In this document: positions 1 to 6,069 of the stretch, piece by piece | How the letters are laid out: each line of letters opens with the position of its first letter | How positions within the stretch are numbered: position 1 is the stretch's first letter | Translations under genes and position numbers: made by a program | The notes under the pieces: model-generated | Seen by the model: only the letters and a program-made list of their open reading frames with translations | Told to the model about the DNA's origin: nothing | The model's database searches: none | DNA from: an uncultured bacterium | Lineage (GTDB): Bacteria; Cyanobacteriota; Vampirovibrionia; Gastranaerophilales; Gastranaerophilaceae | Assembly: GCA_900551915.1 (NCBI GenBank) | Contig: URXT01000054.1 | Location: 1 to 10,539, forward strand | Direction of reading: 5' to 3' | Length of the DNA: 10,539 nucleotides

Positions 1-65
1 GAGATTTATTTTCTTTAAACAGCTCGCCAGCTCGCTATCGTTTCGAAAACAAATCACCCACGAAC

Positions 66-79
66 TTCTTCGCGAAGAA
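66..79. repeat. 14-bp perfect palindrome upstream of prepilin start
   Basis: TTCTTCGCGAAGAA is its own reverse complement. It lies about 17 bases before the chosen ATG. A small tandem duplication, CAGCTCGC twice, lies at 20-35. No clear sigma-70 promoter is visible between 1 and 95, so this may be a hairpin, a repeat-element remnant, or coding sequence if the gene starts further upstream. Confidence 0.6.
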
Positions 80-95
80 ACAGAGTAAAGACGAA

Positions 96-836
96 ATGAA
101 CAGCTCACCGCTCACTGTTCACCGTTTACTAAATAACGAAACGGCCTTTTCACGTTTCACTTCTCACTTTTCACTTCCCCACCCCCCCGCCTTCACCCTC
201 GCCGAAGTCCTAATCACCCTCGGCATTATCGGAATTGTCGCCGCAATGACTTTACCCTCTATTATGGCAAGGCATCGTTCGAAAGTCCTTGAAGCTCAAT
301 TCCACAAAAGAATTTCAGAAGTTTCTCAGGCAATTATGATGCTCAAAAAAGATGAGTATTTTTCCGGAACTTTAATCGGAGAACAGATTGCTTCTTTGCT
401 CGCTTCACAATTTAAGGGTTCGATAGTGCCTGACAGGTCGATATATTCGGCACAAAAACAATACCAAAAGACTCAAATCGGCTATGAACTGCCGACATAT
501 AAAAACTATACAAAAACTGCAGATTTTCGTAAATATAAACTTGATGATGGTGCAATAATTGTCAGTAAAGAATTTTTTATCTTTATCAATAATGATAATT
601 ATAGTTTAACAAATTATCAGATAATTATTGATGTAAACGGTCTGCAAAAACCAAACATATTTGGCTATGATGTATTTGCCTTTGAGCTTGATAAAACAGA
701 CACTTTAAAATCAATGCCTTATAGTAACGCTACGAAAGCATACTGTAACACAACTTCATCAGATGAGAGTAATGGCTGGTCATGCAGTTATTATGCAATG
801 ACAGAGAGAGATTACTTTAAGAATTTAAACTGGTAA
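96..836 (+). CDS. Type IV prepilin-like protein with long atypical leader
   Basis: Predicted pilin or pseudopilin, exported and assembled at the cytoplasmic membrane (type IV pilus, type II secretion or competence-like machinery). The sequence shows a 32-residue leader, then the prepilin signature FTLAEV at 33-38 with the conserved Glu at +5 (E37), and a hydrophobic helix to about residue 55. The body is soluble, with a D.NG...PN..G.D.F pattern near 179-194 and two cysteines (C217, C230) that could form a C-terminal disulfide loop. The residue before the expected cleavage site is Ala32, whereas most prepilins have Gly. ATG 96 is the only Met ahead of the hydrophobic segment, but its ribosome site is weak and the frame stays open to the window edge, so the true start could lie further left. 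The leader is encoded by heptanucleotide repeats and a C7 tract. Convergent with the next gene, 17 bases apart. Family call is confident; the specific system is unknown. Confidence 0.82.
   Translation: MNSSPLTVHRLLNNETAFSRFTSHFSLPHPPAFTLAEVLITLGIIGIVAAMTLPSIMARHRSKVLEAQFHKRISEVSQAIMMLKKDEYFSGTLIGEQIASLLASQFKGSIVPDRSIYSAQKQYQKTQIGYELPTYKNYTKTADFRKYKLDDGAIIVSKEFFIFINNDNYSLTNYQIIIDVNGLQKPNIFGYDVFAFELDKTDTLKSMPYSNATKAYCNTTSSDESNGWSCSYYAMTERDYFKNLNW
104..188 (+). repeat. 7-bp TCAC tandem repeats plus C7 tract in prepilin leader
   Basis: Two short heptanucleotide arrays lie inside the coding region. Units at 104-131 are CTCACCG, CTCACTG, TTCACCG and TTTACTA. Units at 148-175 are TTTCACG, TTTCACT, TCTCACT and TTTCACT. 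A run of seven C follows at 182-188. The unit length is not a multiple of three, so gain or loss of one unit, or of one C, would shift the reading frame ahead of the prepilin core. Confidence 0.8.
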
Positions 837-853
837 GTTTATCCAATAACCGC

Positions 854-1234
854 TTAGAACGGCATGCCGTACATGCTTTGCATGCCGTTTTGCATCATAA
901 ACATTTGCTGGCTGCTGTCGTAGTTTTGCGGAAATTGGTTGTAATTCATTGGAGCAGTTTTCATTCTACCGTCAGAATTCTTTTTTATTTCATGAGGTTC
1001 GCGCTTTGAAACCGCTTCTTCTTTGTTGCGCTGTAAAAATTTTGGAACTGGCATTGCGTAATCATCCGCATTTTCGGATGCTTCATTTTTTTTGTAATCC
1101 AAATACATAAATCCGCCTAAATCCTGTCCGTAACCTTCCGGCGGAACGTAAGTGTTTGAATTGCCGCGTCCTTCTGCAAATACCGCAGGCGCTGCCAGTG
1201 AGATACACAAAATTATTCCTAAAAATTTTTTCAA
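854..1234 (-). CDS. Small secreted protein of unknown function
   Basis: 126-residue protein with a clear Sec signal peptide: two Lys, a hydrophobic core at about 4-16, and an A-x-A-type site (VFA) for cleavage after residue 20. No lipobox Cys is at the right place, so it is probably released or periplasmic. The mature part is polar, with YVPPEGYGQDLGG near 29-41, a charged middle, and a C-terminus rich in Met, Gln and Asn (about 96-126). I recognise no domain. The start is TTG: the codons read TTG AAA AAA TTT, no Met follows until far into the protein, and a strong GGAGGG ribosome site lies 8 bases upstream (1241-1247 region). A promoter is visible on the same strand at 1264-1291. The last codons contain a repeated ACGGCATGC that makes a hairpin at 858-889. 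Confidence 0.75.
   Translation of the reverse strand: MKKFLGIILCISLAAPAVFAEGRGNSNTYVPPEGYGQDLGGFMYLDYKKNEASENADDYAMPVPKFLQRNKEEAVSKREPHEIKKNSDGRMKTAPMNYNQFPQNYDSSQQMFMMQNGMQSMYGMPF
858..889 (+). terminator. Hairpin, possible weak terminator of the prepilin gene
   Basis: A 10-bp perfect stem, AACGGCATGC (858-867) with GCATGCCGTT (880-889), has a 12-base loop and is followed by only four T. It starts 21 bases after the prepilin stop, so it could end that transcript. It also lies inside the 3' coding end of the minus-strand gene and may just reflect the repeated Gly-Met codons there. Confidence 0.3.
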
Positions 1235-1263
1235 TTATTAACCCTCCATTGTTTTTTAATTAT

Positions 1264-1291
1264 ATTATAACAGAAAATTTTTTCAGACAAA
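1264..1291 (-). promoter_or_regulatory. Promoter for the small secreted protein
   Basis: On the minus strand a perfect TATAAT (plus coordinates 1264-1269) is preceded by TTTGTC or TTGTCT (1285-1291), with a spacer of 15-16 bases. The TTG start lies about 30 bases downstream, after a GGAGGG ribosome site. The spacer is slightly short. Confidence 0.5.
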
Positions 1292-1364
1292 GTTCCGCTA
1301 TTTTTTGTAAAATCAGAAATGATTTTTATTTGTTTAAGAAGGTTCTTTGTGTTAAAAATTTATT

Positions 1365-2321
1365 ATGGCAGTTTATTTTTTCTACGGCGACGAAGATTTT
1401 AATATTGAAAAAGAAATTGATAAACTTAAAAAAGGTTTGGATAAAAATTTTCTTGAAATGAGTTTCAAAACTTATGACAATCCGAAGTTTCCGGATTTAA
1501 TTTCGGTTTTGCGTTCTCAGCCGATGATGTTTGGCAAAATGCTGGTTGTGATAAACTGCATTGATTATTTTACAAAAACTTTTGATGACAAACAGATTAA
1601 AGAAATCGAAGGCGCGATTGAAAATAATAACGAAAATCTTGACATCGCGTTTGTTGCAGCGCTTCCGCGCGACGGCGGGAAGAAACTTGACAGCCGCAAG
1701 AAGTTTTTCAAAATTCTGGCAAAACAAAATTCAAAAGAATGTGCGTCAATTCCGACATACAAAACAGCAGAACTTGAAGATTGGGTGAAAAAATCAGCCA
1801 AATCAAAATCTTTGAAAATAAATCCGGACGCGGCAGCAGCTCTGGTTTCGCAGGTTGGAAACAATCTCCGCCAGCTTGACGGCGAACTCGACAAACTTGC
1901 TTTGATGTGTTATCCGGACAAGGCGGCAACAAAAGAAATGGTTAAAGATATTTGTATTTCTAATGAAGATTTGTTTGCATTTTCTGATTTTCTGATGGCT
2001 GGCGAAAAAGACAAAGCGCTTTTGGAATATCGAAAATTATTAGAAAAAAAATATCCGCTTGAAATTCTTTCAACCTTGCAGACAATGCTTAGACGCTGGA
2101 TTGTGATAAAAGCAAAAGCGTCAGAATTGACGCCTTTTGAACTCGGCAAACTCACAGGCCAGCATGAATATGTTGTAAAACTTGCAATTCAAAAGCTTAA
2201 AAAAACAAACTTAAAAGATTTGGTTCAATTGAAAAAGAATTTAACAAACGCGGAATTCAAAATCAAATCCGGCCAATCATTTAATGTTGAAGAAGAGGTG
2301 GAAAATGCTTTCATGCAATAA
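1365..2321 (+). CDS. holA: DNA polymerase III subunit delta
   Basis: Clamp-loader subunit delta, which binds the beta sliding clamp and opens it during replication. The 318-residue length is usual for the family. The N-terminus MAVYFFYGDEDFNIEKEI is the typical degenerate AAA+ start (GDED at 8-11), and the middle carries the family pattern G-N-L-R-Q-L-x-x-E-L-x-K-L (165-178). Residues from about 205 form the helical collar domain (SDFLMAGEKDKAL, then LRRWIVIKA). ATG 1365 is chosen because the protein aligns from its first residues with the expected fold start and an in-frame stop lies at 1353-1355. The nearest purine-rich site (AAGAAGG, 1337-1343) is too far away, so the ribosome site is poor. 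It overlaps holB by 17 bases, indicating coupled translation and matched output of the two clamp-loader subunits. Confidence 0.9.
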   Translation: MAVYFFYGDEDFNIEKEIDKLKKGLDKNFLEMSFKTYDNPKFPDLISVLRSQPMMFGKMLVVINCIDYFTKTFDDKQIKEIEGAIENNNENLDIAFVAALPRDGGKKLDSRKKFFKILAKQNSKECASIPTYKTAELEDWVKKSAKSKSLKINPDAAAALVSQVGNNLRQLDGELDKLALMCYPDKAATKEMVKDICISNEDLFAFSDFLMAGEKDKALLEYRKLLEKKYPLEILSTLQTMLRRWIVIKAKASELTPFELGKLTGQHEYVVKLAIQKLKKTNLKDLVQLKKNLTNAEFKIKSGQSFNVEEEVENAFMQ

Positions 2322-3174
2322 CGCGAGGGAACAATATCCAAAGTTAATCGAATATTTCGAAAGCGGAATTAACAATCCCGACAAAAACATTGCGCATTGC
2401 ATTCTGCTTTACGGAAACGATTTGAACGCGCAGTATGAAGTTGCTTTGGAAGCCGCCCGAATGCTGAATTGTAAAGGTTCGCACACGCCGGATTGCGACT
2501 GCTTAAACTGTCGCTGGATACGCGAAAATAACCATCCGGAAGTAAGAACGATTTCAAAAGTTGACAACAAACCTTCTGATGATGACGCAAAAACCGTTAT
2601 TTCAATTGCACAGGCAAGAATGATTAAAAATGATTTGCTGATAACATCCGAATATCATCGGGTTTTGATTTTTTGCGACAAGGAAAAAGACGGCTCGATT
2701 GCTCCGCTGAACATGATTAACTTTCCGGAAGCGGCCGCCAATGCGCTTTTGAAAACCTTTGAAGAACCTCCGTCCGGCACGACATTTTTCTTTTTGACGC
2801 GGGATAAGTCAGATGTGATTACGACTGTTTTGTCGCGTGCGCAAAGCTTTTTTGTACCGTCAAAATTAGAAGAAAACAGAGATTTTTCGCTCGTAAAAGA
2901 GACAATGGATTTCTTTTTGGAAATTGAGCGCGGGCAGGTTTTGGATTTCAATGAAAAACTTCTTGCGCTGACGACGGATAACGAACCGCTTGAGGTTTTG
3001 ACACAAATGCAAAATTATCTCGGTGCGGTTTTAAAATCTCCGGACTTGAACAGAGTGCAAAAGTACAAATTTATCAAACAGATTAAAACAATTGAGGCTG
3101 CAAAAAAACAGCTTGGCGTAAACATGAATTTGCAAACGGTTTTGGAAAATTTATCCTTCAATCTTGTGCTGTAA
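2305..3174 (+). CDS. holB: DNA polymerase III subunit delta'
   Basis: Delta' clamp-loader subunit, an AAA+ protein that completes the pentameric loader with delta and the tau/gamma subunits. Numbered from ATG 2305 (289 residues): the P-loop at 37-43 is degenerate (GNDLNAQ lacks the GK[ST] core), as in other delta' proteins that do not hydrolyse ATP. Cysteines 56, 64, 66 and 69 form the family's zinc-binding module. ANALLKTFEEPP (145-156) is a hallmark, and the sensor/arginine-finger motif reads SRAQ (177-180) where many relatives have SRC. A start 21 bases upstream at 2284 is possible, but ATG 2305 has a good ribosome site (AGAGG, 2294-2298, 6 bases away), so I prefer it. No clear terminator follows; the next operon has its own promoter. 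Confidence 0.9.
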   Translation: MLSCNNAREQYPKLIEYFESGINNPDKNIAHCILLYGNDLNAQYEVALEAARMLNCKGSHTPDCDCLNCRWIRENNHPEVRTISKVDNKPSDDDAKTVISIAQARMIKNDLLITSEYHRVLIFCDKEKDGSIAPLNMINFPEAAANALLKTFEEPPSGTTFFFLTRDKSDVITTVLSRAQSFFVPSKLEENRDFSLVKETMDFFLEIERGQVLDFNEKLLALTTDNEPLEVLTQMQNYLGAVLKSPDLNRVQKYKFIKQIKTIEAAKKQLGVNMNLQTVLENLSFNLVL

Positions 3175-3201
3175 AACTTTTATAAAGATTTTTATAAAAT
3201 A

Positions 3202-3230
3202 TTGCAAACTCTAAAGTTATTTTATAATAT
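3202..3230 (+). promoter_or_regulatory. Promoter of the two-component operon
   Basis: TTGCAA (3202-3207) is followed after 17 bases by TAATAT (3225-3230), or after 15 bases by a perfect TATAAT (3223-3228). The -10 lies inside a 26-bp palindrome. The response regulator ATG is about 25 bases downstream of the -10, with a strong ribosome site (AAAGGGG, 3242-3248). Exact -10 choice is uncertain. Confidence 0.5.
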
Positions 3231-3241
3231 TATAAAATAAC
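3216..3241. promoter_or_regulatory. 26-bp perfect palindrome, candidate operator
   Basis: The sequence from G3216 to C3241 equals its own reverse complement: 13-bp arms GTTATTTTATAAT and ATTATAAAATAAC. It covers the -10 region and ends right before the ribosome site. The motif TTTTATAA also occurs at 3178-3185 and 3190-3197, giving an iterated set of sites. Fits an autoregulatory site or an mRNA hairpin; its AT content and lack of a T-run after it argue against a terminator. Confidence 0.6.
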
Positions 3242-3254
3242 AAAGGGGTATTGT

Positions 3255-3968
3255 ATGAGTGAAATTCAAAAAAGAATTCTAATAGTTGACGACGATGACG
3301 AAATCCGTGATTTGCTGGAGTTTGATGTTTCGCAAAGCGGGTATTTTGTTGACACGGCGCGCGACGGAATGGAGGGTTTGAATAAGGCTCTTAACAATGC
3401 GTACGATTTAATTTTGCTTGACGTTATGATGCCGAAGATGAACGGTTTTGACGTTTGCAAAAACATTCGCCAGGCAAAACTTGCTATCCCGATTTTAATG
3501 CTTACGGCAAAAGGCACAATTGACGATAAAACAGAAGGTTTTGACTGCGGTGCGGACGATTATCTTGTAAAACCTTTTGATATTCAGGAGGTTCTTTTGA
3601 GAATCCGCGTTCTTTTGCGCCGAAATCAGGTGGAGGAAACCAACAATCTTTCAAACGAAATTCTAAAAGCCGGCGACATTGAAATTTTTCCGGAAACCCT
3701 TGAGTGCGTTGTCGTGAATAAACGCGTAAAATTAACACCGACAGAATTTGAAATTTTATACTGTTTAATGCAGCATTTTAACAATCCCGTCACTCTTGCA
3801 ACTCTGCTCGATGAAGTTTGGGGTTACGACAGCGGAGAAGATGTAAGAATGCTTCGTGTTCATGTCGGCGGCCTGCGTAATAAAATCGAAGCAAATCCGA
3901 AAGTTCCGGCTTATCTTCATACGGTGACAAACGTCGGTTACAAATTAACGCCGTTTGCAGAAGGTTAA
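3255..3968 (+). CDS. OmpR/PhoB-family response regulator
   Basis: Two-component DNA-binding response regulator, 237 residues. The receiver domain spans about 7-122: acidic cluster DDDDE at 12-16, phosphoacceptor Asp56 in DLILLDVMMP, Thr84 in LMLTAK and Lys106 in DDYLVKPF. A linker of about 15 residues follows, then a winged-helix DNA-binding domain (about 137-234) with the family signatures LTPTEFEIL (160-168), the recognition-helix stretch VRMLRVHVGGLRNKI (197-211) and the wing TVTNVGYKL (223-231). All phosphorylation residues are intact. The start has an ideal AAAGGGG site six bases upstream. The cognate kinase begins three bases after the stop. The perfect palindrome and repeated TTTTATAA motifs upstream are likely control sites, possibly bound by this protein. 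The regulon cannot be told from sequence; PhoB, PhoP or RpaB-like orthology is possible but unproven. Confidence 0.92.
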   Translation: MSEIQKRILIVDDDDEIRDLLEFDVSQSGYFVDTARDGMEGLNKALNNAYDLILLDVMMPKMNGFDVCKNIRQAKLAIPILMLTAKGTIDDKTEGFDCGADDYLVKPFDIQEVLLRIRVLLRRNQVEETNNLSNEILKAGDIEIFPETLECVVVNKRVKLTPTEFEILYCLMQHFNNPVTLATLLDEVWGYDSGEDVRMLRVHVGGLRNKIEANPKVPAYLHTVTNVGYKLTPFAEG

Positions 3969-3971
3969 ATT

Positions 3972-5663
3972 ATGAAAATTTTTAAGTTCAAACGTCTCAA
4001 AATTGTTGAACAAATTGCAATTGTTTTCTTCTTTGCGGTTTTAATTCCGATGTCTGTGAGCGGTTTTATCATAAACAATGTTAACCAGCAGTCAATGCGT
4101 TCTCAGCTTAGAGAATCGGCCGTTCTGATTACAAATATGGTGTCTGATGAAATAGATTTTTTCTCCGAGACTATAACTGGTAATCTTGAACAAATAGCTT
4201 TTTCTCTGAAGTTTTTTAAAAATCCTGTTCAGCGGGCTAAATATATAGACGAAGTAAAAAACAGCATGGCTAATTGCGAAAATTTGGCGATTGTCAGCCC
4301 AAAAGAAGCCGAAGAAATTCACGAAAAAAATAAGCTTGAAAATAAGGCTACAATTACTGTAAATCTTGATAATAATGAAATTTTAATTGCAACATATTCT
4401 CTTGTTGAATTGCAGGATGAATTATTCAATTCTCTTCAAGATGACAAGCGCCAGATTTATGTTTTAACTAATGACGGAAAGCTTGTTGCTTCTCACAACT
4501 TTAAGGATGAGGATTTTCAGAAAACACTTTCTCTTCTTCCGAAAAACATGAAGGAGAATAAACCTGTGATTTTCGGTGATGTTAAAAACCAGCCGCTGGT
4601 TTATGTTAAAAAAGATAATCCAAAGATTACGATTATCGTTAACACAACCGAGGCAGTTACTGATAAAGCAATTAATAAAAACCGTTTAAAAATTATTTTA
4701 TCAACCGTTGCTGCAACCCTTGTAATCCTTTTTGTTACAGCGCTTTATACGTTCTACCTGTACATAAATATCCGTCAGCTTTTTAAAGGAATTATTGCGC
4801 TCTCAAAAGGAAATTACGAGCGCCAAATCAGACTTCTTGTAACAGCTTTTACACCGCATGAAATTGTATTTCTGGCATTTGAATTCAATCGCATGGCGAG
4901 CGAAATTCACAAATCTTACGAACAACTACAGAAAAATAACGTTGAACTTAAACAGTTAAACGAATTCCGTTCAAACCTGATTGATACGGTAAGTCATGAG
5001 CTTAGAACTCCTTTGACGAGCATTCAGGGTTATACTTCAAGGCTTATGCGCAACGATATTATAATTGATGAAGAAACAAAACAAAAGTCTCTCCGCATTA
5101 TCAAGGAACAATCGGAACGCTTGAAACGGCTTATTGAAGATTTGCTCACAATTCCGGATATTGAAGGAATGAGACTCAGAACAAATATTGAAACCGTTTA
5201 TATGCCGGAGGTTTTCGAAACGGCAAAAATTCTTGTGAAAAATAAAGATAATAAACAAATTCAAATAAATATTTCAGAAGATTTCCCGAACGTTTCAGGT
5301 GACAAAACCCGCCTAGAGCAGGTTTTTGTAAACTTAATCGAGAACGCCGTGAAATATGCAAAACCTGATTCGGTAATAACTGTTGATACAGCAATTGTTG
5401 ATAATAAAGCGAAGTTTTTTGTCAAAAACGAGTGCGACGTAATTCCGCCAAAACAACTCAAAAAACTTTTTGAAAAATTTGTCCGTTTGGATGATAATAC
5501 AACAAGAACCACGCGTGGAACAGGTTTAGGGCTGTTTATTGTGAAAGGGCTTGTTGAGGCTATGAACGGAACAATCGAACTTCATTCTGATGAGGAAATC
5601 GGATTTTGCGCAGAAGTTACTCTGAATTTTGCAGCGGAGGCGGTTGATGCAAAGAGCAATTGA
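3972..5663 (+). CDS. Membrane sensor histidine kinase
   Basis: Partner kinase of the preceding regulator, 563 residues. Order: basic N-terminus, transmembrane helix 1 (about 13-37), extracytoplasmic sensor region (38-236), transmembrane helix 2 (about 239-267), HAMP linker (about 265-318), a short coiled coil, dimerisation/phosphoacceptor domain with SHELRTP (phosphorylated His342), and the ATPase domain (about 408-555) with N box ENAVKYAK (N458) and G2 box GTGLGL (516-521). The sensor contains YVLTNDGKLVASHN (163-176), a pattern typical of Cache-type ligand-binding domains, so a small extracellular ligand is plausible but unidentified. The G1 region reads VKNECDVIPP instead of the classical DxGxG; similar Asn-type variants exist in working kinases. 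It overlaps tadA by 17 bases, so tadA translation is probably coupled to it. Confidence 0.92.
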   Translation: MKIFKFKRLKIVEQIAIVFFFAVLIPMSVSGFIINNVNQQSMRSQLRESAVLITNMVSDEIDFFSETITGNLEQIAFSLKFFKNPVQRAKYIDEVKNSMANCENLAIVSPKEAEEIHEKNKLENKATITVNLDNNEILIATYSLVELQDELFNSLQDDKRQIYVLTNDGKLVASHNFKDEDFQKTLSLLPKNMKENKPVIFGDVKNQPLVYVKKDNPKITIIVNTTEAVTDKAINKNRLKIILSTVAATLVILFVTALYTFYLYINIRQLFKGIIALSKGNYERQIRLLVTAFTPHEIVFLAFEFNRMASEIHKSYEQLQKNNVELKQLNEFRSNLIDTVSHELRTPLTSIQGYTSRLMRNDIIIDEETKQKSLRIIKEQSERLKRLIEDLLTIPDIEGMRLRTNIETVYMPEVFETAKILVKNKDNKQIQINISEDFPNVSGDKTRLEQVFVNLIENAVKYAKPDSVITVDTAIVDNKAKFFVKNECDVIPPKQLKKLFEKFVRLDDNTTRTTRGTGLGLFIVKGLVEAMNGTIELHSDEEIGFCAEVTLNFAAEAVDAKSN

Positions 5664-6069
5664 TTTAATTTTGAAAAATGCACCCGCAAATGAAATTCCG
5701 GTTGGCGCAATCATAGTAAAAGACGGTGAAATTATTGCATCTGCCGTAAACCGTAAAGAAGCTTTGAAGGATGTGAGCGGGCATGCCGAAATTCTTGCAA
5801 TCCGCGAAGCCTCTCAAAAACTTAACCGCTGGCGGCTTGATGACTGTGAAATTTATGTGACGCTTGAACCCTGCCCGATGTGCGCCTGGGCAATTCTTCA
5901 AGCGCGTATCAAAACTGTTTTTTTCGGCTCTTACGATACAAAATACGGCGCGTTTGGCTCTGCAATTGATTTAAGAAATTTTTCTGATGTGAAGCCAAAA
6001 GTTTTCGGCGGAATTCTAGAAGAAAAATGTGATGAAATTTTGAAAAAATTCTTTGAAAGGCTCAGATGA
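5647..6069 (+). CDS. tadA: tRNA-specific adenosine deaminase
   Basis: Zinc-dependent deaminase that converts adenosine 34 to inosine in the anticodon of tRNA-Arg(ACG), needed to decode CGU/CGC/CGA. From ATG 5647 (140 residues): zinc and catalytic motif HAE (46-48) with Glu48 as proton shuttle, and PCPMC (75-79) supplying the two Cys ligands. The C-terminal half has the TadA pattern YDTKYGAFGS (97-106), VFGGIL (119-124) and the closing FFERLR. A TTG start at 5629 would add six residues, but ATG 5647 has GGAGG six bases upstream (5636-5640), so it is preferred. It begins inside the histidine kinase gene and its stop shares ATGA with the next start. The link with the two-component system may be only genomic packing. 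Confidence 0.93.
   Translation: MQRAIDLILKNAPANEIPVGAIIVKDGEIIASAVNRKEALKDVSGHAEILAIREASQKLNRWRLDDCEIYVTLEPCPMCAWAILQARIKTVFFGSYDTKYGAFGSAIDLRNFSDVKPKVFGGILEEKCDEILKKFFERLR

Noticed and set aside
858..889. Strong terminator between the convergent genes
   Set aside because: Only four T follow and the stem is explained partly by repeated Gly-Met codons with the palindromic GCATGC; listed only at low confidence.
1156..1461. Open frame on the plus strand between the secreted protein and holA
   Set aside because: It overlaps two well-supported genes, is low-complexity K/F/I-rich, and has no ribosome site or family resemblance.
2284..2304. Upstream ATG start for holB
   Set aside because: It would add seven residues with no good ribosome site; ATG 2305 has AGAGG at ideal spacing and a natural protein start.
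3178..3241. Terminator of holB
   Set aside because: Stems are purely A/T and no T-run follows the large palindrome; its position on the next gene's promoter fits an operator better.
5629..5646. TTG start for tadA
   Set aside because: The GGAGG at 5636-5640 would lie inside the coding sequence; ATG 5647 is correctly spaced from it and matches the family N-terminus.
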